Below are positions 1 to 6,732 of a stretch of DNA of 13,203 bases, in pieces; within the stretch, counting starts at the first letter, position 1; every line of letters begins with the position of its first letter. The notes below the pieces were generated by a model that saw only the letters and a list, made by a program, of their open reading frames with translations, did no database searches and was not told the origin of the DNA. Position numbers and translations under genes: made by a program. Origin of the DNA: Chloroflexota bacterium. Its GTDB lineage: Bacteria > Chloroflexota > Anaerolineae > Anaerolineales > UBA4823. Location of the stretch: the NCBI GenBank assembly GCA_017860725.1, contig JAGDMX010000037.1, positions 1 through 13,203 of the forward strand. Direction: 5' to 3'.

Positions 1-1334
1 TCTGCTCCGTTAAAGTAAACCGCTGACCGGTAGGCACTGTAGGCCTGGGCAACTCCCTGCGGGTTGTAGATATTCGTGTCAACCCAACCCTGGGGATTGT
101 AATAATTGATGCGGTAAGCCCACCACCAGTCCAAGGCTTCGGGATGGAAGTTCTCGTAATACAGCCGTTCGCTATAGGTGCATAGCGCTTCGTCCAGCCA
201 GGGCTCGTTGGCTTGATCGTTGCCTACCAATCCATAAAACCACTGGTGGGCGGTCTCGTGGGCGGCAATTGCTATCAGGTATTCTCCTGGGGTGCCGGTA
301 TACAGGTTATAAAAACCGTTGCTCAGGAAATACAGGCCATCATATTCCATGCCATCCAGGAAATCCGCTTCAACCACACTGAGAGTGCGGTGTGGATAAG
401 GACCAAACAACCGGCTATACAATTCCACAGCCTGGGCGGTGGTTTGGAGGGCGGCTTCACCGCCTTTGAGGTGGATGGGGAAAAAGTAACTGGTGACGGT
501 GACATCCCCGGCCTGCACCGTTTGCATTTCATACTGGTGGCTGACAGACCAGGCAAAGTTGCGCGCCGCCTTATGCTGGTAAACATACCATTCGCCTTCC
601 TGGGTGGCGACAGAACTGGCGGCAATCGTGAGCGGCGTTCCGGAAGCCTCCAGGCGGATGCGGACATCGAAGTCCGCCATCTCGTAGGCCAGATGCTCGC
701 CGTAGTAAGAAGCCGGGTTGACCAGCCAGCCCTGACCGGGTAGATAAGGCGGGATGAAGGGATACCAATCCACCAGGTTGGTTTGCCGGTCGGTGTAGCC
801 GAAGGGAATGGGGCGGATGCCGGGATCGGGGACCGGCGATGGCAGGCGCAGCTGGTAGGCAAGGGAAATCCCAATGCGTTCGCCCGGCTGCAATGGTGCG
901 GGAAGCGGCAGGTGTAAAGTCTGACCTTCGACTGTGGGGGTGATAGCCTGACCATCTAACCAGGAAAGGCTAGTGAGATTAAATACTCCTGAAAAGTAAA
1001 GCGGCTCGACCATTAATACCAGCTCGGTGAGCTCATCCGGGCTATTGTTGGTGAATTCGATCTGCTGTTCGACGGTGAGCAAGTGTCCCCAGTAGTCCAG
1101 GACGGCCGACAGAGTGTAGCGGGTGCGCTGCTCTGGGGGCGGCGTTGGCGTTCGTGTCGGAGCAGGAGTGGGTGTGGCGGTCGCTGCCGGCAGGGGCGGA
1201 ACATCGGCATTATGAGTAGCAGTTACGAATGGAAGGTCGGCGGGAGTTTGCACACTGCCCGGAGAGGCACAAGCGACCAGGGCTAGCAGCAGGACCCAGG
1301 ACAGGATACGGCTGGCGGTTTTCAAGCCAGGCAT
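1..1334 (-). CDS. M1-family-like zinc peptidase lipoprotein (3' end outside window)
   Basis: Translated by hand from ATG 1334; the frame stays open for 444 residues to the left edge. Residues 4-22 form a lipoprotein signal with lipobox Leu-Val-Ala-Cys (Cys22), so the mature protein is probably anchored outside the cytoplasmic membrane. A Thr/Pro-rich linker follows (about 48-70), then an M1 N-terminal beta domain. The gluzincin site is complete: Gly-Met-Glu-Tyr (328-331) in the place of the GAMEN exopeptidase motif, HEXXH at 359-363, and the third zinc ligand Glu382 exactly 18 residues later in the sequence LDE. Tyr440 in VYFNGA matches the transition-state tyrosine of M1 enzymes. Family knowledge: M1 enzymes remove N-terminal residues from peptides. 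It is the last visible gene of a four-gene operon, starting 4 nt after the aminotransferase stop. The Tyr in place of Asn in GAMEN leaves true aminopeptidase activity open. Substrate unknown. Confidence 0.9.
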   Translation of the reverse strand, partial: MPGLKTASRILSWVLLLALVACASPGSVQTPADLPFVTATHNADVPPLPAATATPTPAPTRTPTPPPEQRTRYTLSAVLDYWGHLLTVEQQIEFTNNSPDELTELVLMVEPLYFSGVFNLTSLSWLDGQAITPTVEGQTLHLPLPAPLQPGERIGISLAYQLRLPSPVPDPGIRPIPFGYTDRQTNLVDWYPFIPPYLPGQGWLVNPASYYGEHLAYEMADFDVRIRLEASGTPLTIAASSVATQEGEWYVYQHKAARNFAWSVSHQYEMQTVQAGDVTVTSYFFPIHLKGGEAALQTTAQAVELYSRLFGPYPHRTLSVVEADFLDGMEYDGLYFLSNGFYNLYTGTPGEYLIAIAAHETAHQWFYGLVGNDQANEPWLDEALCTYSERLYYENFHPEALDWWWAYRINYYNPQGWVDTNIYNPQGVAQAYSAYRSAVYFNGA

Positions 1335-1338
1335 AGCG

Positions 1339-2493
1339 CTATAATTTTTCCTTGATCTTGCACAGGCGCTCGCCGGCCTGGAGGAGGGTCTCATCGCGCT
1401 TGGCGAAGTTGAAACGCACCAGGTGGCGCACGGGTCGATTGAAAAAGCTCGAACAAGGCACACCGGTCACGCCGATCTCTTTGGCCAGCCACAGGCAGAA
1501 TGATCTATCGTCATTGAATCCCAGGTTGGAGATATCCGCCAGCACAAAACAGCCGCCCTGGGGGCACAGGTAAGGCAAGCCGGCTTGTTCCAGGCAGGAT
1601 ATGAACAAGTTGCGGCGGCGGGTGTAATCCGCTTGAAGCTGGTTGTAGTAGGCATCCGGCAGGGTGAGGGCGGTAACCGCCGCTTCTTGCAGCGGGGCAG
1701 GGGCTCCAACGGTCATGTAATCGTGGACTTTGCGAATGCTCTGGGTGACCGCCGGGCTGGCGATGGTATAGCCCAGCCGCCAGCCGGTGATAGAGTAAGT
1801 CTTGGATAGCGAGCCGCAGGTGATGGTGCGCTCGAACATGCCGGGCAGGGCCGCAAGATAGGTGTGGTGGTGTGGAGCATAGACGATATGCTCGTAGACC
1901 TCATCCATCAGCACAAAGGCATCATACTCCTGGGCCAGCGAGGCTATGATCTGCAACTCTTCCAGAGAGAAGACCTTGCCGCTCGGGTTGGCGGGATTGC
2001 ACAGCACCAGCGCCTTGGCGCCCTGCTGGAAAGCCTTTCTCAGCTCGTCCCCGTCCAGGGCAAAATCCGGTGGGTCTAGCGAGACATAGACCGGAGTCGC
2101 TCCGCACAGCAGTGCATCCGGGGCGTAATTCTCATAAAATGGGGAGAAGATAATGACGCGGTCGCCGGGATTACACACGGTATGCATGGTGGACATCATC
2201 GCTTCGGTACCACCGCAGGTTACCGTGATATGATCCGGGTCGATCTCCAGGCCTGTGAAGCGTGACTGCTTGTTGGCCAGCGCCTGGCGAAAGCGATGCG
2301 ATCCGCAGGTGAGGGCATACTGATTATGTCCGGACTGCAGGGCGGCGACCGCGGCGGCAATCAGCTCGGCAGGTGGATCAAAGTCCGGAAAGCCCTGGGC
2401 CAGGTTGATGACGTCATACCGGCTGGCGAGGTGCGCCATTTCGCTGATTGGAGAGTCAGGGATGCGCTCCATGCGAGAAGAAATGGTGGGCAT
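1339..2493 (-). CDS. PLP-dependent class I aminotransferase (YbdL / kynurenine aminotransferase-like)
   Basis: A complete 384-residue fold-type I aminotransferase. The N-terminal signature INLAQGFPDFDPP (29-41) is typical of the YbdL (methionine/glutamine) and kynurenine aminotransferase branch. Other landmarks are Asn169 in NPANPSG, Asp197-Glu198-x-Tyr200 (pyridine N and O3' contacts), the PLP lysine Lys231 in SLSKTYSITGWR, and Arg360 in VRFNF for the substrate carboxylate. The likely role is transamination between a hydrophobic or sulfur amino acid and a 2-oxo acid in the cytoplasm; the exact substrate cannot be read from the sequence. ATG 2493 lies 1 nt after the VWA stop, so translation is probably coupled. 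An AGGAG lies 13 nt upstream, which is rather far. The alternative Met8 has no better ribosome site. Confidence 0.93.
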   Translation of the reverse strand: MPTISSRMERIPDSPISEMAHLASRYDVINLAQGFPDFDPPAELIAAAVAALQSGHNQYALTCGSHRFRQALANKQSRFTGLEIDPDHITVTCGGTEAMMSTMHTVCNPGDRVIIFSPFYENYAPDALLCGATPVYVSLDPPDFALDGDELRKAFQQGAKALVLCNPANPSGKVFSLEELQIIASLAQEYDAFVLMDEVYEHIVYAPHHHTYLAALPGMFERTITCGSLSKTYSITGWRLGYTIASPAVTQSIRKVHDYMTVGAPAPLQEAAVTALTLPDAYYNQLQADYTRRRNLFISCLEQAGLPYLCPQGGCFVLADISNLGFNDDRSFCLWLAKEIGVTGVPCSSFFNRPVRHLVRFNFAKRDETLLQAGERLCKIKEKL

Positions 2494-2494
2494 G

Positions 2495-3442
2495 TTAAGC
2501 TCGCATCTCCTCGCGTACTTTATGGTAAAGCGTCTCAGCCTTCAGCTCTCCCAGAGTGTAACACGGGGCGTGCAGGTGGTCTGCCAGGTTTTGAGCCAGC
2601 CCCTGGTCGAAGGCGGCATGTTCCATGTTGATGACTACGCTGCGGATTTCATCATCGGCGATCTGCTCGGCGATGCGGTTGGATTCCTCCTGGGGAGGCA
2701 GGGTGGACATGGATACATTGCCGGCGCCATCGGTCAGCAGGATGATCAGAGGCATGACATCCGGGTGCAGAACGCGCTCTTTGGCTACTACCTCGTAGGC
2801 CATAAAAAGGCCGGCAGAGAGCGGTGTTTTGCCGCCCACCGGGATATCGGCCAGGGCGCGTTGGGCAAGCTGCACTGAGTTCGTTGGGGATAGAACCAGC
2901 GTCGCGCGATTTTTCTGGAAGACTACCAGTCCTACCCGGTCACGGCGCTGGTAGGCATCGGTGAGCAGGGACAGAATAGCGCCCTTAGTGGCCTGCATGC
3001 GCTCTGCCACTGCCATTGACCAGGATGCATCGACCACGAAGAGAATCAGGTTAGCTGCCTTGCGCACCCGGATTTTGCGCTGAAAGTCAGAGGTTTGGAT
3101 AGCAAAGGCCACGCGTTTGCGCATCTCCTGGCGCTCAACCTGATATGGGGCGGCAGCGCGAATAGTAGCGTCGAAGGCCAGGTCGTCTGTACGGCCTTGT
3201 GCCGGGCGGGCCTGGATATAGCGGCCGCGTTTGCGCTCGGTGCGGGTGCGCGACCGGCGCCCACCGTGGCGGCGGGTAATTTTATCCAGAGGATTTTCGA
3301 TCTTGCGGGGTGCGAAAACCTGCCCGACCTTAACCTTCTCGCCGCCTTCCCACCAGTTGGCGCTAAGTGTGTCGAAAACCTTTTGAGGGGCAGGCTCGGC
3401 CGGGGTCTGGCTAGATTCCTCGGCCTGAACCTCCGTCGTCAT
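2495..3442 (-). CDS. VWA-domain protein, ChlD/BchD C-terminal-like chelatase subunit
   Basis: 315 residues. The first 115 are basic and proline-containing (Arg/Lys-rich at 57-74) and include a stretch like the segment before the VWA domain in ChlD/BchD. The VWA domain runs from about 130 to 315, with a metal-ion-dependent adhesion site at Asp138-Ala-Ser140-Trp-Ser142, Thr206 in GGKTPL and Asp238 in TDGAGN. The Trp141 replaces the usual Gly of DxSGS. In magnesium and cobalt chelatases this domain links the AAA+ motor to the large porphyrin- or corrin-binding subunit. The start overlaps the AAA+ stop by ATGA. The bases before it are an A-run and GGG touching the ATG, so no properly spaced Shine-Dalgarno exists. 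Translation therefore depends on reinitiation or on the frameshift described in the findings. No ChlH or CobN gene is in the window, so the metal and tetrapyrrole are unknown. Confidence 0.85.
   Translation of the reverse strand: MTTEVQAEESSQTPAEPAPQKVFDTLSANWWEGGEKVKVGQVFAPRKIENPLDKITRRHGGRRSRTRTERKRGRYIQARPAQGRTDDLAFDATIRAAAPYQVERQEMRKRVAFAIQTSDFQRKIRVRKAANLILFVVDASWSMAVAERMQATKGAILSLLTDAYQRRDRVGLVVFQKNRATLVLSPTNSVQLAQRALADIPVGGKTPLSAGLFMAYEVVAKERVLHPDVMPLIILLTDGAGNVSMSTLPPQEESNRIAEQIADDEIRSVVINMEHAAFDQGLAQNLADHLHAPCYTLGELKAETLYHKVREEMRA
3390..3425 (-). other. Possible stem-loop downstream of the slippery site
   Basis: On the minus strand, GGCCGAGG can pair with CCCCGGCC across a 12-nt loop, giving seven pairs and one A-C mismatch. 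It starts about 19 nt after the A_AAA_AAG heptamer, which is farther than the usual 5-9 nt for a stimulator. It may assist frameshifting or be a by-product of GC-rich coding sequence. Boundaries are approximate. Confidence 0.3.
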
Positions 3443-4536
3443 CCCTTTTTTTTTTCGTCCGAGGGTTGGTCGGCGGGCGTAGGTTCCGGCTCGCCGGTAT
3501 TGGCTGCAGCTCCCTGCAACTGCTCAATGCGCTCCTGCAAGTCTTCCATGGACATTTCGGCCTGATGGAAGGGACCGCGCCTGATGCGATGCGGCAGGGC
3601 TAACTCAGCCGCCAGGGCAATGTCTCGCTCGGTAATGGCCTGGTGCCCTTCGAAAGCGGCATGGGCGCGCGCCGTCTTTAAGATTACCAGGTCGGCCCGG
3701 TGACCGTCCACATTCATAGAAGATGTCAGGGCGGCAATTGAGAGCAGGTCGCGGTTGGTGTGTGTGACTTGATCTACCAGGGAGCGGGCCTGCTCGATCT
3801 GGTGGGAAAGCTCAGCTTCCCTGGGCTCCCACTGCTCGTAGAACTGGTCGTGATCCGCCTCAAAGGACAGGTTGCGCTGCATAATCAGGACGCGTTCGCG
3901 GGCATCGCGAATGCCGCGGATTTCGACCGAGAGAGCAAAGCGATCCAGTAGTTGAGGGCGCAGGTCGCCTTCTTCAGGGTTCATTGTCCCCACCAGGATG
4001 AAGCGCGCCGGGTGGGCAAAGCTGATGCCCTCCCGCTCGACAATATTGATGCCCATCGCAGCCGAGTCGAGCAGCAAGTCTACGACATGGTCGTCCAGCA
4101 GGTTGACTTCGTCGATATAGAGCAACCCCCGGTTGGCAGCCGCCAGCACACCGGGCTCGAAATGGCGCTCGCCTTTCTGGATGGCCTTTTCGATGTCCAG
4201 GGTGCCCACCACGCGATCCTCCGTTGCGCTAACCGGCAGGTTTACAAAACGGATGCGCCGCTTACCGGTTTCCAATTCCTCACCGCGTGATACCTGCTCC
4301 TTAACCCAGTCCGACCAGGTATTGGGGGTATTCGGATCGTCATTGAATGGTGAGTCAATGAATACTTCGATTTGAGGTAGCAGGGCTGCCATGGCGCGGG
4401 CGGCCGTCGATTTGCCTGTCCCGCGTTCACCGCGGATCAACACACCCCCAATGCGGGGATCTACGGCGTTTAATACCAGGGCGCGCTTCATGCGTTCCTG
4501 TCCTACGATAGCAGTAAATGGATAAATAGGCGGCAT
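3439..4536 (-). CDS. ChlI/BchI-type AAA+ chelatase ATPase
   Basis: 365 residues. The opening YPFTAIVGQERMKRAL is the hallmark of chelatase I subunits. Walker A is GERGTGKS at 36-43 (Lys42), Walker B is LLYIDEVNLL at 138-147 (Asp142, Glu143), sensor 1 is Asn186 in GTMNPEEG, and the arginine motif LLDRFAL spans 196-202. The C-terminal lid helices include the sensor-2 region near NVDGHRADLVILKTARAHA. The last 30 residues form an acidic, proline-bearing tail ending Glu-Lys-Lys-Lys-Gly, like the linker between the AAA+ and VWA halves of ChlD. Family knowledge: hexameric rings of this ATPase, working with a D subunit, drive Mg2+ or Co2+ insertion. It is the first gene of the leftward operon. Its stop overlaps the VWA start (ATGA) and follows an A10 run. 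General VWA/AAA (MoxR-like) use is an alternative, but the sequence is much closer to ChlI. Confidence 0.9.
   Translation of the reverse strand: MPPIYPFTAIVGQERMKRALVLNAVDPRIGGVLIRGERGTGKSTAARAMAALLPQIEVFIDSPFNDDPNTPNTWSDWVKEQVSRGEELETGKRRIRFVNLPVSATEDRVVGTLDIEKAIQKGERHFEPGVLAAANRGLLYIDEVNLLDDHVVDLLLDSAAMGINIVEREGISFAHPARFILVGTMNPEEGDLRPQLLDRFALSVEIRGIRDARERVLIMQRNLSFEADHDQFYEQWEPREAELSHQIEQARSLVDQVTHTNRDLLSIAALTSSMNVDGHRADLVILKTARAHAAFEGHQAITERDIALAAELALPHRIRRGPFHQAEMSMEDLQERIEQLQGAAANTGEPEPTPADQPSDEKKKG
3445..3455 (-). promoter_or_regulatory. A10 run with slippery heptamer A_AAA_AAG (candidate -1 frameshift or transcriptional slippage site)
   Basis: On the coding (minus) strand the AAA+ gene ends GAA AAA AAA AAG GGA TGA. 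The ten A residues contain A_AAA_AAG in the zero frame, the same heptamer that drives -1 frameshifting in E. coli dnaX. After a -1 slip the next codons are GGG ATG ACG, which is exactly the frame of the VWA gene. One extra A in the mRNA gives the same result. A possible stimulatory stem lies 19 nt downstream. Confidence 0.6.
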
Positions 4537-4583
4537 AAGTCTCTCGTTCGCTTACTCTCCAGCACATAATCTTATCACAAAGG

Positions 4584-4612
4584 TTGCCAACTAGCCTTTT
4601 CACCTTTATAAT
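4584..4612 (+). promoter_or_regulatory. Sigma-70-type promoter of the S1-domain gene
   Basis: The -35 box TTGCCA (4584-4589, five of six consensus bases) and the -10 box TATAAT (4607-4612, perfect) are separated by exactly 17 nt. Transcription would start near 4619, leaving a leader of about 35 nt before ATG 4655. The -35 box sits in a near-palindrome (GTTGCCAAC), so the opposite strand reads TTGGCA. Only a weak -10 (TATGTG) follows for the divergent AAA+ operon, and I could not place that promoter with confidence. Confidence 0.75.
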
Positions 4613-4654
4613 TGGATGCGTTATCTTAATCAACAATCGGAGCCAGTTTTAATT

Positions 4655-6442
4655 ATGGAACAGCAAAATGCCCTTGTTGGGCAAGAGGTTGAACCCGCCG
4701 GCACCCAGACCGGCAAAGCCCCATCCGAAGCAGCTCCCGCACCGGAGTCTGCCTCGATGGAATCTCTCTTGGAAGAGCAGGGTCTCAGCCTGGATTTTCC
4801 AACCCAGGGCGAAATTCGCCAGGGGGTCATCGCGACCATCCGAGAGAATGAAATCCTGGTGAGCATTGGCACCAAGTCAGAAGGTGTGATCTCCGGGCGT
4901 GAGCTGGAGTCGATCGCATCTGAGGAGCGTGCCGCCTTCGAAGTCGGGCAAAAGATCCCGGTATTCGTGATCTCACCCGAAGACCAAAATGGCAATGTCG
5001 TCCTTTCTTATGTCCGCGCCCGTGAAGAGAAGGATTGGGAGGATGTCCAGCTATTGCTGGAAGGCAATGCCGCATATGACAGCAAAGTCATCGGGTACAA
5101 CAAGGGCGGTCTCATCGTCCCTGTGGGCAACCTGCGCGGCTTTGTACCTGCTTCCCAGATCAGCTTGAGCCGCCGTTCCGGTTCTGGACAGTCAGAATCA
5201 CCAGAGCAGCGCTGGGCCAAAATGGTCGGCGACCCGATTAAAGTGCGTGTGATCGAAGTCGATCGTGAGCGTCGGCGCTTGATTCTTTCGGAACGGATGG
5301 CGCTGCAGGAGACCCGCGAGACGCTGAAAGATCGCCTACTGGATGAACTACAAGAGGGCACCGTTCGTAGCGGGCGTGTCACCAGCCTGGCAGAGTTTGG
5401 CGCGTTTGTCAATATCGATGGTGCTGATGGACTGGTGCACCTGTCCGAGATTTCCTGGGAACGCATCCAGCACCCCAACGAGGTGCTCAAGGTAGGACAG
5501 GAAGTTCAAGTAAAGGTGATCAGCGTGGACCGCGAGCGCAAGCGGATTGGGCTGTCCATCCGCCAGTTGTTGCCCGATCCCTGGACACAAAAGACCTCCC
5601 ATCTGAAAGAGGGCATGCTGGTGGAAGGGACGATTACGCACCTGACCAAATTCGGCGCTTTTGCCCGCCTGGACGACGATCTGGAAGGCTTGATCCACCT
5701 GTCTGAGCTCAGCGAGCAGCGCATCAATCACCCGAAAGAAGTCGTGCGCGAAGGAGATGTGGTCACTTTGCGAGTGATTAAAATCGACCCGGAGCGCCGC
5801 CGCATCGGCTTGAGCCTGCGCAAAGTGGACTCGCCGGCTTACGCCGACCTGGATTGGAAAATGGAGCTGGCGGGTGAGGTCGAAAAGGTTGCTGGCAACG
5901 AGCCCAGCCTTGAAGAAACCGAAGTGTCCTTCGTATCTGCAGAGTACGAAGAACACGAAGTGGCCGGAGAACCAGAAGAGTCCTTTGTACCCGAGGTTCC
6001 CGAAGCAGTTGAAGAGTCGCCTGCTGAACAGAGCAGGCGCGGTAACCTGGAGGAAGTCGAAGGGATCGGACCGGTATACGCCGCCAAGCTCAATGAAATC
6101 GGCATTATCACTACCGACCAGCTCCTGGAAGCCGGTGCGACACCGGCCGGACGGGATGATCTGGCGGAGAAGAGCGGTATCAGCGGCAAGCTGATCCTGA
6201 CCTGGGTCAATCACTGCGACCTGTTCCGCATCAACGGTGTCGGACCGCAGTATGCCGAGCTGCTTGAAGCGGCCGGTATCGATACTGTGGTTGAGCTGGC
6301 CCAGCGCAATGGAGAGAACCTGCACGCCAAGCTGGCAGAAGTGAACGAGGAGAAGAATCTGGTCAACCGGCTGCCGGATCTGGAAAGCGTAGAAGATTGG
6401 ATTGGGCAGGCCAAGGAACTGCCTCGTGCGGTAAACTACTAG
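4655..6442 (+). CDS. Ribosomal protein S1-like protein: four S1 domains plus C-terminal DUF4332-like helix-hairpin-helix region
   Basis: 595 residues from ATG 4655. An earlier in-frame ATG at 4616 lies upstream of the predicted transcript start near 4619, so it is rejected. A GGAG sits 12 nt before the chosen start. An acidic N-terminal tail (1-50) is followed by S1 OB-fold domains at about 54-121, 137-214, 235-304 and 320-389. Domains 3 and 4 have the best S1 signatures (EFGAFVNI, KFGAFARL, GLVHLSEIS, GLIHLSELS, RIGLSIR, RIGLSLR). A Glu/Pro/Val-rich acidic linker spans about 395-465. The last 130 residues carry two helix-hairpin-helix motifs, VEGIGPVYAAKL (468-479) and INGVGPQYAELL (526-537), resembling DUF4332. 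Family knowledge: four-domain S1 proteins bind mRNA and assist translation initiation in many non-proteobacteria. The C-terminal region suggests additional nucleic-acid binding. It is transcribed alone, with its own promoter and terminator. Confidence 0.88.
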   Translation: MEQQNALVGQEVEPAGTQTGKAPSEAAPAPESASMESLLEEQGLSLDFPTQGEIRQGVIATIRENEILVSIGTKSEGVISGRELESIASEERAAFEVGQKIPVFVISPEDQNGNVVLSYVRAREEKDWEDVQLLLEGNAAYDSKVIGYNKGGLIVPVGNLRGFVPASQISLSRRSGSGQSESPEQRWAKMVGDPIKVRVIEVDRERRRLILSERMALQETRETLKDRLLDELQEGTVRSGRVTSLAEFGAFVNIDGADGLVHLSEISWERIQHPNEVLKVGQEVQVKVISVDRERKRIGLSIRQLLPDPWTQKTSHLKEGMLVEGTITHLTKFGAFARLDDDLEGLIHLSELSEQRINHPKEVVREGDVVTLRVIKIDPERRRIGLSLRKVDSPAYADLDWKMELAGEVEKVAGNEPSLEETEVSFVSAEYEEHEVAGEPEESFVPEVPEAVEESPAEQSRRGNLEEVEGIGPVYAAKLNEIGIITTDQLLEAGATPAGRDDLAEKSGISGKLILTWVNHCDLFRINGVGPQYAELLEAAGIDTVVELAQRNGENLHAKLAEVNEEKNLVNRLPDLESVEDWIGQAKELPRAVNY

Positions 6443-6455
6443 GAATCGAATCTAT

Positions 6456-6479
6456 GGTCGGGTGAAATCTCACCGGGCC
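6456..6479 (+). other. Imperfect hairpin downstream of the S1 gene
   Basis: GGTC-G-GGTGA pairs with TCACC-G-GGCC around an AATC loop: nine pairs including one G-T, with a central G-G mismatch. There is no T-tract, so it is not an intrinsic terminator by itself. It lies 14 nt after the stop and 30 nt before the real terminator, and may protect the 3' end of the mRNA. Confidence 0.35.
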
Positions 6480-6509
6480 GAATCAAGCATTACCTTGTTG
6501 TGTAGAAGG

Positions 6510-6538
6510 GAGCACACCTTGCGGTGTGCTCTTTATCT
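6510..6538 (+). terminator. Rho-independent terminator after the S1 gene
   Basis: A perfect 9-bp stem GAGCACACC / GGTGTGCTC with a TTGC loop (6510-6531) is followed by a T-rich stretch, TTTATCTT. It ends the S1 transcript 68 nt after the stop codon. Confidence 0.88.
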
Positions 6539-6571
6539 TACCAAGACCCTAAGAATTGTATTAATTTAATC

Positions 6572-6690
6572 GGTCAGGATACCCGAAAAGAATTGACTCT
6601 TGACAAACTCTGGTAGAATCCGAATGGGAAAAAAGGTCTCATCATCCGGGAAAAGATTAAGGGTAGACCCGAATTGGAATGATCCTGACC
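6572..6690. repeat. 9-bp inverted repeat flanking the clpC promoter
   Basis: GGTCAGGAT at 6572-6580 is the exact reverse complement of ATCCTGACC at 6682-6690. The arms bracket the predicted promoter and early leader. Between them, GGTC-TC-ATCAT (from about 6635) partly repeats the left arm, and ACCCGAA occurs twice (6581-6587 and 6667-6673). It may be an operator pair for a regulator of clpC, or chance. Confidence 0.4.
6593..6619 (+). promoter_or_regulatory. Probable clpC promoter with extended -10
   Basis: An extended -10, TGG-TAGAAT (6611-6619), is preceded 15 nt upstream by TTGACT (6593-6598). A perfect TTGACA at 6600-6605 is only 8 nt from the -10 and so is not usable as its -35. Predicted transcription start is near 6626, giving a leader of about 107 nt. 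No CIRCE or CtsR-type operator is recognisable. Confidence 0.5.
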
Positions 6691-6703
6691 CCAAACATTT
6701 GAA

Positions 6704-6732
6704 GGTACTGTACGAATTGCAGGAGGAGTACC
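6704..6732 (+). promoter_or_regulatory. clpC ribosome-binding site in a hairpin loop
   Basis: A strong Shine-Dalgarno AGGAGG (6721-6726) lies 6 nt before GTG 6733 and fixes that start rather than ATG 6742, which would be 15 nt away. It is enclosed by the inverted repeat GGTACT (6704-6709) and AGTACC (6727-6732), a 6-bp stem with a 17-nt loop. The start codon follows the stem directly, so folding could limit ribosome access. Confidence 0.5.

Noticed and set aside
323..955. A 210-residue minus-strand frame overlapping the M1-like peptidase
   Set aside because: The true frame (start 1334) is continuous across this region and contains the lipobox, HEXXH and third zinc ligand; the other frame is Arg/Ser/Pro-rich noise.
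1340..1345. TATAAT on the plus strand as a -10 box
   Set aside because: It falls on the aminotransferase stop and spacer of the minus-strand operon, and no plus-strand gene follows.
5348..6325. A 325-residue open frame antisense to the S1 gene
   Set aside because: It overlaps conserved S1 and helix-hairpin-helix coding sequence on the other strand, and its composition shows no known fold.
6541..6732. CIRCE or CtsR operator upstream of clpC
   Set aside because: Neither the TTAGCACTC inverted repeat nor tandem GGTCAAA heptads are present; only the GGTCAGGAT repeat is seen.
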